Counted from the first letter of the stretch, positions 1-7,923 are shown. The stretch is DNA of 19,967 nucleotides from Thermohalobaculum sp039187815 (GCA_039187815.1 JBCCZI010000087.1:1-19967); one strand, 5' to 3'. Numbers and translations are program-made. The notes: generated by a model from the sequence alone, not told the origin.

Positions 1-52
1 CGACGGCCGCGAGAACACGGAGACGAAGATCGAGGGAAAGCGACTTCGACAT
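1..52 (-). CDS. IS630-family transposase, N-terminal fragment (runs off left edge)
   Basis: Only the first 17 codons are present, starting with ATG at 52-50. They read MSKSLSLDLRLRVLAAV. This matches the characteristic start of IS630/Tc1-mariner-like transposases, which open with a short Ser/Lys segment and then a D-L-R-x-R-V helix of the helix-turn-helix DNA-binding domain. A purine-rich GGAGGAGGAGG lies about 8-18 bases upstream and could serve as ribosome binding site. The catalytic DDE domain would lie outside the window, so it is unknown whether the gene is intact. The call rests on recognising a short N-terminus. Confidence 0.6.
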   Translation of the reverse strand, partial: MSKSLSLDLRLRVLAAV

Positions 53-143
53 GCCTGCCGACCTCCTCCTCCGGCAGACAGTCCGAAGCAGACCCCGCGC
101 CCAAAGAAAACCCCAACCCAATCACCTCAAACCTCGCTCTAGC
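1..143 (-). mobile_element. End of a probable IS630-family insertion sequence (partial)
   Basis: The left edge carries the 5' end of an IS630-type transposase gene reading off the window, followed by about 85 bases of A- and C-rich non-coding sequence (53-138) that fits an IS terminal region. It stops at CTAGCTAG (139-146). IS630 elements are known to insert at the TA of CTAG and duplicate it, so the outer end is probably at 139 or 143, just before one of the two TA steps. On the transposase strand the putative terminus would read inwards as GAGCGAGGTTTGAGG. The exact end and the inverted repeat cannot be proven because the other end of the element is outside the window. Confidence 0.55.
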
Positions 144-1308
144 TAGAGTCGAGTTGGGCCAGCACCGAGGCAGCGGCGCGGGCAGCGGGGTCTGGCCCGC
201 CGCGCCCCAGGGCTACCAGGGTGCGCTCAAAGGCTGCGCGCTGGGTGGCGGCCTCGGATCCACCCGCCAAGATAGCCTCGAGCAGCGGCAAGATCTGCTC
301 AGGCGTGCAGGCTTCTTGCATACGCTCGGGCACGATCGGCTCGCCGAGGACGAGGTTGACCAGATGCCCGGTCTCGACGCGGATCAGCCGCCGGGCGATG
401 GCCGCCGTCAGAGCCGAGACGCGGTAGCAGGAGACATGCGGCGTGCCCGCAGCGGCCATCTCGAGCGCGATGGTTCCGGAGGAAACCAGCGCTGTATCCG
501 CCGCGGCAAACGCCGTGCGTTTGGTCGTTGCATCCGCATCGGGTGGGATCAAGGTGATCGGGACGGGCAGGGACTGTGCGAGGGCCATGGCCTCGGCGAT
601 CACCGTCTCGGCCACCGGCAGAACTGCGTGCACGTGGTCTTGGCGCGCGGCAAGCTCTGTGACCGTTGCGCCAAAGACCGGGCCGAGCCGGGCAAGCTCT
701 CCCCTCCGCGACCCGGGCGCGACCAGCAGCAGGCGCGCCTCTGGCGAAAGGCCCGCGTCCGCGCGCCAGGCTCGGACCGCGTCGTCCGAGATCTGCGGCT
801 GCCCGGCGATCGGATGGCCGACGAAATCACAGCTCATTCCCGCCGCTTCCATATGCGGCGGCTCAAAGGGCAAGAGCGCCAGCACATGGTCGACAAAGCG
901 GGCCATGTGTCTGGCGCGGCCCGGGCGCCAAGCCCAGACCGACGGAGCCACATAGTGGATGGTCCGGATCCGCGGCGCCTTTGCCCGAACCCGCGCCGCG
1001 ACCCGCAGACCGAAGGAGGGGGCGTCGATGGTGATAAGAGCGGCGGGCTGGCGCTCGATCACCTCGGTGGTCGTCTGGTGGAGGCGCGAGAGGATGGTCG
1101 GCAGGCGCGGCAGCACCTCGGTCAGCCCCATCACCGTCAGATCGGCCATGTCGAACAGCGAGGTCAACCCGGCGGCCCGCATCGCCTGGCCGCCGACGCC
1201 GGCAAATCGGATGCCTGGCGACGCCTCGGTCAGCGCTGTCATCAAGGCGCCGCCCAGCCGGTCGCCCGAGGGTTCTCCCGCCACGAGATAGAGCAAGGGC
1301 CCGCTCAC
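139..1308 (-). CDS. lpxB: Lipid-A-disaccharide synthase LpxB
   Basis: This glycosyltransferase (family GT19) condenses UDP-2,3-diacylglucosamine with lipid X to form the lipid A disaccharide at the inner face of the inner membrane. The 389-residue protein has the family's N-terminal AGEPSGDRLGG (residues 10-20), then FAGVGGQAM, the LTVMGLTEVLPRLP segment and a C-terminal stretch with NLVLGEPIVPE. The length is normal. The start chosen is the GTG at 1308-1306, because the protein then begins SGPLLYLVAGEPSGD as LpxB proteins do, and it overlaps the lpxI stop as GTGA. An upstream ATG at 1338 would add ten residues from inside lpxI and is less likely. The TAG stop lies inside the CTAGCTAG next to the presumed IS end, so the last one or two residues may not be native. 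Confidence 0.96.
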   Translation of the reverse strand: MSGPLLYLVAGEPSGDRLGGALMTALTEASPGIRFAGVGGQAMRAAGLTSLFDMADLTVMGLTEVLPRLPTILSRLHQTTTEVIERQPAALITIDAPSFGLRVAARVRAKAPRIRTIHYVAPSVWAWRPGRARHMARFVDHVLALLPFEPPHMEAAGMSCDFVGHPIAGQPQISDDAVRAWRADAGLSPEARLLLVAPGSRRGELARLGPVFGATVTELAARQDHVHAVLPVAETVIAEAMALAQSLPVPITLIPPDADATTKRTAFAAADTALVSSGTIALEMAAAGTPHVSCYRVSALTAAIARRLIRVETGHLVNLVLGEPIVPERMQEACTPEQILPLLEAILAGGSEAATQRAAFERTLVALGRGGPDPAARAAASVLAQLDSS

Positions 1309-2162
1309 GGCTCCAGCTCGTCGCGCGCAGCGGACCACAAAAACAGGCCGGCGCGGTCAGCGGTTCCGATCAGGGCATCACGGTCGAGGATCTGCACGCC
1401 AGCGGCCTCGGTCACCAGCCCGGCCAACCCGGCCCGCGCGGCATTGCGCGCGGTTGCCGGACCGATCGTTGGCAGATCGAGCCGCGTGTCCTGCCCGGGC
1501 TTTGGCATCTTGAGCAGCACGCCGGCCGGAGGGGGGGCGTGGTCGCGCTTGCTCTCGGGCAGAGCAGCGACCCGGTCGAGCAGCGCGTCGGTTCCCTCGA
1601 CCGCTTCGATACCAAGGCAGACGCCACCGGCAACGACCGCTGCCTGGCCCACATCGACGGGACCGAGAGCGCGCAGGATCGCGGCGGCCCGGCGGGCATC
1701 CGCCCGCGCCCGCGCATCGGGGTGGTGCTGGCCGAGCACGCCCGGGTTTGCGACGAGTTTGTCCGGCGGCAGGCAGTCGGCGGCGCCGACGACCCGGATG
1801 CCGGCCTCCTCAAACACCGAGCCCAGCCCGCGGAGCATGGCATCGTCCCCTTGGCGCAGCATCGCCATGACCCGCGCGGCGATCGTCATGGCCCGTTTGT
1901 CCATAGCCAGCGGGTTCAGCCGAGGCCGGTCCATGGCGCCGGCAAACACGATCTCCGCGGCACCGAAGCTCTCTAGCGCCCGGAACAGCGCGCCCACCTT
2001 CTCGAAGCGGTGCCGCTGGTGGGGGTGGCAGGTGACCCAGTCCCCGGGATCCGCCTCGAACAGGATCAGCAGATAGGCGCGTTCGGTCTCGTGACAGTGC
2101 TCGGCGATCATCCGGGGCAGACTGCCGCGCCCGGAGACGATGGCGAGCGGGGGACGCGCCAC
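1305..2162 (-). CDS. lpxI: UDP-2,3-diacylglucosamine pyrophosphatase LpxI
   Basis: LpxI (formerly DUF1009) cleaves UDP-2,3-diacylglucosamine to lipid X and UMP. It takes the place of LpxH in most alphaproteobacteria. The 285-residue protein starts LAIVSGRGSLP (residues 6-16) and carries the conserved K-P-G-Q-D-T-R-x-D-L-P-T-I-G block at 221-234. Asp225 there corresponds to the catalytic aspartate known from Caulobacter LpxI. The start chosen is GTG at 2162-2160, one base after the lpxA stop. Going further upstream would add about 50 residues of lpxA antiphase sequence with no family likeness. The 3' end overlaps lpxB by four bases (GTGA). The gene sits between LpxA and LpxB, as expected for the Raetz pathway. 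Confidence 0.94.
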   Translation of the reverse strand: MARPPLAIVSGRGSLPRMIAEHCHETERAYLLILFEADPGDWVTCHPHQRHRFEKVGALFRALESFGAAEIVFAGAMDRPRLNPLAMDKRAMTIAARVMAMLRQGDDAMLRGLGSVFEEAGIRVVGAADCLPPDKLVANPGVLGQHHPDARARADARRAAAILRALGPVDVGQAAVVAGGVCLGIEAVEGTDALLDRVAALPESKRDHAPPPAGVLLKMPKPGQDTRLDLPTIGPATARNAARAGLAGLVTEAAGVQILDRDALIGTADRAGLFLWSAARDELEP

Positions 2163-2163
2163 G

Positions 2164-2952
2164 CTAGTCGGCCCGGGGCGTGCAAAAACTGCGGCTGCTG
2201 TCGGCCAGGATGAAACTGAGAAGTCGGCGGACGGGCGCGGAGGTCGGGTCGTTCGCAGCAAAGGCCTCGGCGCGCTGGTGGAGCGAGCCCTCGCCGAAGA
2301 AGATCTCGCGATAGGCAGCACGCAGGGCGTGGATGTCCTCTCGCTCGAACCCGCGGCGCTTCAGGCCGATGATGTTGAGCCCGCCAAGCTCCGCCCGGTT
2401 GCCGATGACCGAGCCGAAAGGGATCACGTCCTTCTCGACGCCCGACATGCCGCCGACCATTGCGTGCTCGCCGACCCGCACAAATTGGTGCACCGCCGAC
2501 AGTCCGCCGATAAAGGCGCAATCGCCCACCTCGACATGTCCGGCCAGCGTGGCGTTGTTGGCCATAATGATGCCATTACCGAGCTGGCTGTCATGGCCCA
2601 CATGGACGCTGGCCATCAGCAGGCAGCCATTGCCGACGCGCGTGACCATGCCGCCACCGCTGGTGCCGGGATTGGCCGTGACATGCTCGCGGATCATGCA
2701 ATCGGCGCCGATCTCGAGCCGGCTCTCCTCGCCCGCATATTTCAGATCTTGGGGCTGATGTCCGATCGAGGCAAAGGGCCAGATGCGCGTGCGCGGGCCG
2801 ATATCGGTCCGTCCGGCGACGGCGACATGGGAGATGAGCTCGACGCCCTCGCCGAGCGAGACGTCGGCACCGACGGCGCAATAGGGGCCGATGGTCACGT
2901 CCTCGCCAATGCGGGCGCCGTCCTCGATGATCGCGGTGGGGTGAATGCTCAC
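2164..2952 (-). CDS. lpxA: UDP-N-acetylglucosamine acyltransferase LpxA
   Basis: LpxA transfers a 3-hydroxyacyl chain from ACP to UDP-GlcNAc, the first step of lipid A synthesis, in the cytoplasm. The 262-residue sequence shows the left-handed beta-helix hexapeptide pattern from the start (HPTAIIEDGARIG) through about residue 180. It has the QDLKYAGE motif (residues 68-75), the catalytic His120 in HVGHD (equal to E. coli His125), the NNATLAGHV block and the C-terminal NIIGLKRRGF helical region. Gly168 aligns with E. coli Gly173, the acyl-chain ruler residue. The start is GTG at 2952-2950, overlapping the fabZ stop as GTGA. lpxI follows after one base. Translational coupling with both neighbours is likely. 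Confidence 0.97.
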   Translation of the reverse strand: MSIHPTAIIEDGARIGEDVTIGPYCAVGADVSLGEGVELISHVAVAGRTDIGPRTRIWPFASIGHQPQDLKYAGEESRLEIGADCMIREHVTANPGTSGGGMVTRVGNGCLLMASVHVGHDSQLGNGIIMANNATLAGHVEVGDCAFIGGLSAVHQFVRVGEHAMVGGMSGVEKDVIPFGSVIGNRAELGGLNIIGLKRRGFEREDIHALRAAYREIFFGEGSLHQRAEAFAANDPTSAPVRRLLSFILADSSRSFCTPRAD

Positions 2953-3440
2953 GCGCCGCCCCGGCGTGCATCGTTCTCGTCGATGATCATGGCCGAGAAC
3001 TCGGCCTCGGCAGCGATATCGGCGCCCACGCGCCCCTCGCCCCAGAATTTGAACACCTTGCCGCGCCCGCGCAGGATCTTCACGTGCAGCTCCAGCACAT
3101 CGCCGGGCACGACCTTGCGGCGAAAGCGCGTCTTGTCGAGCGTCATGAAATAAACCAGCAGATTTTCGCCTTCCTTGGCGAGGCTGTCGACCACCAGCAC
3201 GCCGGCCGTTTGCGCCATGGCTTCGACCACCAAAACGCCGGGCATGATGGGCTCTTGGGGGAAGTGCCCCTGGAAATGCGGCTCATTGGCCGAGACGTTC
3301 TTGATGCCGACGGCGCTTTTGTGCGGGAAGATGCGATCCACCCGGTCAATCAGTAGGAAGGGGAAGCGGTGCGGGATCATGCGTTTGATCCGCGCCAGGT
3401 CAGCCACCCCCCCGGTTTCACCGGTCTCGCCGTCCGCCAT
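2949..3440 (-). CDS. fabZ: (3R)-hydroxyacyl-ACP dehydratase FabZ
   Basis: FabZ dehydrates 3-hydroxyacyl-ACP in fatty acid elongation and so competes with LpxA for the same substrate. The 163-residue hot-dog protein has the substrate-tunnel start IPHRFPFLLIDRV, the catalytic His59 in HFQGHFP and Glu73 in VVEAMAQTAG, spaced 14 residues apart as in Pseudomonas FabZ. The start at ATG 3440 is preferred because AGGGCG lies six bases upstream. An in-frame ATG at 3479 would add 13 residues without family support. It overlaps lpxA by four bases. The 79 bases between it and the upstream skp stop are the longest gap within the run from rseP to lpxB and hold no recognisable gene or terminator. Confidence 0.96.
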   Translation of the reverse strand: MADGETGETGGVADLARIKRMIPHRFPFLLIDRVDRIFPHKSAVGIKNVSANEPHFQGHFPQEPIMPGVLVVEAMAQTAGVLVVDSLAKEGENLLVYFMTLDKTRFRRKVVPGDVLELHVKILRGRGKVFKFWGEGRVGADIAAEAEFSAMIIDENDARRGGA

Positions 3441-3519
3441 ATCGCCCTTCCGCCTCAGACACCCACTTGGTGAAACCATCTGGATCGGGTGAAATCAAGC
3501 CTCAATCTGCTGCGTTGCA

Positions 3520-4149
3520 CTATTGCGGCGAGGGAGCCGGATCGGGTGCCGTAGGGTCCTCGTCGGGAGCCGTTCCATCGGCCGGCAGCAGCGGATCAAA
3601 CGCGGGCAAGGCCAGGGCTGGCAGGGGCACGCGCTCATCGAAAAGCTCGATCACTTCATCGGTCATGTCGATGGCTGGGGCCGCGATCAGGATCTGCTCG
3701 GTGTCGAGGACGAGGCTGGCGCCCTCGGATTTGAGCACTTCGATCAAGATGGGGGCGAGTTCGGACACAAGCGCCTCGCGGGCCGTGCGGAAGGCGCGCT
3801 GCAGCTCTGCCGCCTGGCGCTGGCTGAGCCGGCGCGCATTGCGCACGCGCCGGTCAAAATCCTTGGCGCGGCGCTCGAACTCGGTGCGCGAGAGCGCGGC
3901 GCGCTCGCGGGCCAGGTCGGCCTCTTCAGCCTCGAGCAGCTGCTTGACCGCATCGACCCGGGCCTCGAACTCGCTGCGCCGGGTGCGCTCGGCCTCGCGC
4001 AAGGCCCGACCGGCTTCGGTTTCGCGCAAGATCCGCTCTCGCGACACCACAATGATCGAGGAGTCGGGCGCCGTGCTCACCTGCGCGGGCGCCGGGGCCC
4101 CGATCATCAAAAGCGCCACCAACAGTGCCGCTCGTGAGCCGCCGTGCAT
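3520..4149 (-). CDS. skp: Periplasmic OmpH/Skp-family chaperone
   Basis: This is a probable periplasmic holdase for outer-membrane proteins on their way to BamA. The 209-residue protein has a signal peptide (residues 1 to about 23, ending APAPAQ), a short strand (SSIIVVSRERIL), then a long charged coiled coil at about 40-130 rich in Arg and Glu, then the returning strand ASLVLDTEQILIAAPAID. This is the OmpH fold plan. Residues 175-209 form an extra Pro/Asp/Ala-rich acidic tail that classical Skp (about 160 residues) lacks. The start at ATG 4149 is seven bases after the bamA stop and gives a good signal peptide, but no strong ribosome binding site is visible, so coupling to bamA translation is likely. 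Sequence similarity in this family is low, so the call rests on architecture plus its place after bamA. Confidence 0.82.
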   Translation of the reverse strand: MHGGSRAALLVALLMIGAPAPAQVSTAPDSSIIVVSRERILRETEAGRALREAERTRRSEFEARVDAVKQLLEAEEADLARERAALSRTEFERRAKDFDRRVRNARRLSQRQAAELQRAFRTAREALVSELAPILIEVLKSEGASLVLDTEQILIAAPAIDMTDEVIELFDERVPLPALALPAFDPLLPADGTAPDEDPTAPDPAPSPQ

Positions 4150-4156
4150 GGCGCGC

Positions 4157-6493
4157 TCAGAACCGCGTGCCGACCGACACCCGGAACAGCTCGTCATCAT
4201 CCAGATCTTCCTCGATGAGCGGGAAGCCCACGCTGAGCTCGATTGGACCGAACGGGCTGTCGATAAAAAGCAGGCCACCTGCGGCCACTCGGATATCGGC
4301 ACTGTCGTCGATGGTGACGGCGGGGGCATCACGAACGGCCGGGAACGAGGTGCGGTCGAGGCCAAAGACAGTGCCCGCATCCACGAAGGCGCCGCCAAAG
4401 ATCCCGAGCTCCTCGGGCAGGCCGATGGGGAAGGAGACCTCGAAGCGCAGGGCCGCGAAATAGTTGCCGCCGATCGAGTCGCGGGTGTTCTCATCGCGCG
4501 GGCCAATGCCTTCATCAGCAAAGCCGCGGAGCGAGGCGCCGCCGAGGAAGAAGCGGTCGTTCACCTGGCTGTCATCGCCAAAGGAAAACAAGGCCCCGCC
4601 CTCAAACTCGGCGCTGGCAATGACCTGGTCGTTGAAAAATCCCTGCCAGCCTTTGATCGAGCCGCTGCTCTTCACGAACTGGGCATCGCCGCCGAGCCCT
4701 GCGAACTCCTGCTCGAAGCTTGCTAGGTAGCCAGCACTCGGCTCGACGAAATCGTTCCGCTGATCGTGCACGATCTGGTAGCCGGCCGAGGATTTGAACC
4801 GCTCGCCCTCGTCCACCTGGATCGCAGGCGAGGCGTCGCGCGCCGTCGAGATATCATCGCGCACCACATCGTAATTCAGGCGCAGGCGCGTGCGGTCGCC
4901 GAGCGGGAAAGAGACGCTGGGTTCGATGCCAAAGCGGTTGATCTCGAACGAACTCTCGTCATCGCGGTCGTCCTGGATAAAAAAGGCGCGCCCGGTCACC
5001 GCCAGATCCCGGTCCAGGAACTGCGGCTCGGTGAAGGTGAAGTCGTAGACCTGGGTGTCGCCGGCGGCCGTCACCTGTGCGTTCACGATCTGCCCGCGGC
5101 CGAGAAAGTTCCGTTCGGTCACCGTCACGGTTCCGAGAGGACCCGAGCTCGACGAGAAGCCCACACCGAACGAGATCGAGCCGGTGGATTTCTCTTGAAC
5201 CTGGACCTTCAGCACTGCGCGATCGTCGGCGCTGCCCTCCTCGACCAAGACTTCGACGCGTTCGAAATAGTTCAGACCGCGGATCTGGGAGCGGGCGCGA
5301 CGAATCTTGCGCGCATCGAACGCATCGCCCTCGACCAGCTCGATCTCGCGCCGGATGACACGGTCGAGCGTCTGGGTGTTGCCTTCAACCTCGATGCGCT
5401 CGACATAGACGCGGCTGCCTTCTTGCAGCTCGAAGGTCACGTCGATCACGCGGTTTTCGGTGTCCTTGTCGGCGCGCGGGCGCACTTGGACAAAGGCAAA
5501 GCCCTTGGCGCCGGCAAGATCGGTAAGGTCGTTGGCGATCTCCTCAATCTCGCTGGCGTTGTAAACCTCGCCGGTTAGGTCCTCAGCTGGCACCGCGGCC
5601 AGGAACTCCTCGGCGTCGAGACCCTCGGCTGTGACGACCGCGTCAAACTCGCCAAAGCTGTACTGCTCGCCCTCTTCGAGATTAAAGGTGATGAAGAAGC
5701 CCGAGCGATCAGGTGCAAGCTCGGTGGTCGCCGACAACAGCGTAAAATCCGCATAGCCGCGCGAGAGATAGAACTGGCGCAGCAGCGATTTGTCGAGCTC
5801 GATCCGGTCCGGGTCGAACACGTCCGTCGAGAAGAAGACCGAGAGGAGACCGGACTCGCTGGTTTCGATCTCGTCGCGCAGGCGGCTGTCCGAGAACACC
5901 CGGTTGCCTGTGAAATCGATCGAGTTGATGCCGGTGAGGTCCCCCTCCTCGATCTCGAAGATCAGATCGACGCGGTTCTCGGGGCGCGCGATGGTGACGG
6001 GCACCACCTGCGCGCCATAGCGCCCAGTGCGGCGGTAAATCTCGATGATCGCCTGGGCATCTGCCTCGGCCGCCGCCGGGGTGAACGGAAAGCGCGGCCT
6101 CGCGCTGACGATGCGCTCCAGATCCTCGTCCTTGATCGCGTCGTTGCCCTCGAAGACCACGGCGTTGATCGAGGGGTTCTCGACAACGTCGACGATCACG
6201 CCTCCACCACCCGGCGTGATCTGCACATCGCTGAAGAGGCCCGTGTCGAACAGCCGGCGTGTCGCGGCGTTCAGGTCGGCAGCGTTGATGTTGCGATCCG
6301 TGGGCAGGGCCATGTAGGACACAATGGTGCCAGGCTCGATGCGGCGATTGCCGCGAATGACGATGCCCGAGGTTTGTCTCGACTGGGCCTGGGCCTCAGA
6401 GCCCGGCATCGGGCCAACAACCAGGCCGGCGAGCCCCATCCCAAACACCGCCCAAAGCACACACAGACCGCGCGCAATCGGTCGACGCATCAT
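4157..6493 (-). CDS. bamA: Outer membrane protein assembly factor BamA
   Basis: BamA is the central beta-barrel of the BAM complex, which folds outer-membrane proteins. The 778-residue protein has a signal peptide (cleavage near AQAQ, residue 36), five POTRA domains at about 40-420 beginning IVIRGNRRIEPGTI, then a 16-strand Omp85 barrel. The lid-lock motif LRGF is at residues 655-658 after FLGG. The chain ends in a barrel-type phenylalanine (SVGTRF). Two ATG codons stand together at the start (6493 and 6490), with AGGAGGG five bases before the first. It follows rseP after 49 bases that contain a strong hairpin. Its chaperone gene follows immediately. Confidence 0.97.
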   Translation of the reverse strand: MMRRPIARGLCVLWAVFGMGLAGLVVGPMPGSEAQAQSRQTSGIVIRGNRRIEPGTIVSYMALPTDRNINAADLNAATRRLFDTGLFSDVQITPGGGGVIVDVVENPSINAVVFEGNDAIKDEDLERIVSARPRFPFTPAAAEADAQAIIEIYRRTGRYGAQVVPVTIARPENRVDLIFEIEEGDLTGINSIDFTGNRVFSDSRLRDEIETSESGLLSVFFSTDVFDPDRIELDKSLLRQFYLSRGYADFTLLSATTELAPDRSGFFITFNLEEGEQYSFGEFDAVVTAEGLDAEEFLAAVPAEDLTGEVYNASEIEEIANDLTDLAGAKGFAFVQVRPRADKDTENRVIDVTFELQEGSRVYVERIEVEGNTQTLDRVIRREIELVEGDAFDARKIRRARSQIRGLNYFERVEVLVEEGSADDRAVLKVQVQEKSTGSISFGVGFSSSSGPLGTVTVTERNFLGRGQIVNAQVTAAGDTQVYDFTFTEPQFLDRDLAVTGRAFFIQDDRDDESSFEINRFGIEPSVSFPLGDRTRLRLNYDVVRDDISTARDASPAIQVDEGERFKSSAGYQIVHDQRNDFVEPSAGYLASFEQEFAGLGGDAQFVKSSGSIKGWQGFFNDQVIASAEFEGGALFSFGDDSQVNDRFFLGGASLRGFADEGIGPRDENTRDSIGGNYFAALRFEVSFPIGLPEELGIFGGAFVDAGTVFGLDRTSFPAVRDAPAVTIDDSADIRVAAGGLLFIDSPFGPIELSVGFPLIEEDLDDDELFRVSVGTRF

Positions 6494-6503
6494 GAACCCT
6501 CCT

Positions 6504-6532
6504 GCCCCGCCGTGCTCGCGCCCTGGCGGGGC
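6504..6532 (-). promoter_or_regulatory. Intercistronic stem-loop between rseP and bamA
   Basis: GCCCCGCC (6504-6511) and GGCGGGGC (6525-6532) form a perfect eight-pair, GC-only inverted repeat around a 13-base loop. In the minus-strand transcript it ends about four bases before the AGGAGGG of bamA. There is no U-run after it, so it is not a typical intrinsic terminator. It could stabilise or process the mRNA, or limit ribosome access to bamA. The structure is visible in the sequence; the role is inference. Confidence 0.5.
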
Positions 6533-6542
6533 CGAGCCGGTC

Positions 6543-7895
6543 TCACCCCGCGAAGTAGCGGGAGATGTCGTTGTAGGTTGCGAATACCATGAGGGACAAG
6601 ACCAGCGAAAGGCCGATCACCGCTCCGATCTGCATCCAGGAGCCGGCAAGCGGCCGGCCGCGCACCGCCTCGACCGCATAGAACATCAGATGGCCGCCAT
6701 CGAGCACGGGGATCGGCAGCAGGTTCAACAGCCCAATCGAGGTCGAGAGCACGGCGATCAGCCGTAGAAAGGCGTTGATCCCCTGGGCCGCCGTATCGCC
6801 CGACATCTCCGCGATGCGCAGTGGGCCGCCAAGCTGGCTGGTGTCGGCATCGGCGAACAACATGTCGCCGAAGTAAGCCAGCGTTCCGGTGATGATGGCC
6901 CAGGTCTCGAGCACGCCGCCATAGAGCGCAAGCCAGGGCGACACCGAGACCCGCAGCGGCTCGAGCCCGCCCTGGGAGGCGAGCCGGACGCCGAGCGTGG
7001 GCTGCGGGATCTCCTCGCCCGTCTCGGGATGGGCCCGCGTGATCATCTCGGGCGTGATGTCGAGGGTGCGGGTCGTGCCATTGCGCAGTACCTCGAAGGC
7101 CACCGGCGTGTCGGGCTCGATCTCGAGCATGCGCAGCTGCATGTCATAGAACGAGGTCACCGGCTTGCCATCGATCGAGATGATCTGGTCCCCCGGCGTG
7201 ATGCCCGCGCGCGAGGCCGCTTGACCCGGCGTGATGCTGTCGATCCGGGGCGGCGCGTTGTAGCGCACGGGGACGTCCTCGGTGATGCCGACCCGCTCGA
7301 TGGTGGCCATCATCTCGCGGCCATTGCTGCGGTGGAGGATGGCGACGATCTGGCCAAAGCTCTCGATCTCGACGCCGTCGATGCGCAGCACCCGGTCGCC
7401 GGCCTGAAAGCCGATCTCGGCGGTCGCGTCCGATCCCAGATCGGCGATCACCGGCTCGTCGCTGCTTTGCCCTGAGGCCAGGAAGAGCGCTGCAAACAGC
7501 AGGATCGAGAGTAAAAAATTGGCAAATGGTCCTGCGGCCACGGCCGCCGTCCGCGCCAACAGGGGCGCGTTGTGGAATGCGACGGCCTTTTGCTCCTCGG
7601 AAAGTTGGTCATCGCTCAGCTGATTGGCGCTGGCGGGGTCCATATCGCCGACAAACTTCACGTATCCGCCGAGTGGCAGGGCGGCGACCTGCCAACGGGT
7701 CCCGCGCTTGTCGGTCCAGCTATAGAGCCGCTTGCCGAAGCCGATCGAGAACACCTCGGCCTGGATGCCGCACCAGCGACCAACGATGTAGTGGCCGTAT
7801 TCGTGCACGAACACCACGACGGCCAGCACGACCAGAAAGGGAACGGCGACGCCAAGCACGGGGCCAATCACGGGGATTGCGTCGAGAAATTCCAT
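6543..7895 (-). CDS. rseP: RIP metalloprotease RseP (site-2 protease)
   Basis: This intramembrane zinc protease cleaves anti-sigma factors and leftover signal peptides within the inner membrane. At 450 residues it matches the E. coli length. The zinc-binding HEYGH is at residues 31-35 in the first membrane helix, and the third ligand is in LDGGH (398-402) after NLLPIPV. Two PDZ domains lie between: the first carries GFQAGDRVLRIDG and the second AGITPGDQIISIDG. Four membrane segments are apparent. ATG at 7895 has AAAGGA about nine bases upstream. It sits 28 bases after dxr and before bamA, a conserved order that links envelope stress proteolysis to outer-membrane assembly. Confidence 0.97.
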   Translation of the reverse strand: MEFLDAIPVIGPVLGVAVPFLVVLAVVVFVHEYGHYIVGRWCGIQAEVFSIGFGKRLYSWTDKRGTRWQVAALPLGGYVKFVGDMDPASANQLSDDQLSEEQKAVAFHNAPLLARTAAVAAGPFANFLLSILLFAALFLASGQSSDEPVIADLGSDATAEIGFQAGDRVLRIDGVEIESFGQIVAILHRSNGREMMATIERVGITEDVPVRYNAPPRIDSITPGQAASRAGITPGDQIISIDGKPVTSFYDMQLRMLEIEPDTPVAFEVLRNGTTRTLDITPEMITRAHPETGEEIPQPTLGVRLASQGGLEPLRVSVSPWLALYGGVLETWAIITGTLAYFGDMLFADADTSQLGGPLRIAEMSGDTAAQGINAFLRLIAVLSTSIGLLNLLPIPVLDGGHLMFYAVEAVRGRPLAGSWMQIGAVIGLSLVLSLMVFATYNDISRYFAG

Positions 7896-7923
7896 AAGAG
7901 GGTCCTTTTATGCGTCTCGTGCG

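Noticed and set aside
154..2076. 640-codon open frame on the plus strand opposite lpxB and lpxI
   Set aside because: It lies fully antisense to two well-recognised genes, has Arg/Gly/Pro-rich composition with no domain pattern, and arises from high GC third positions.
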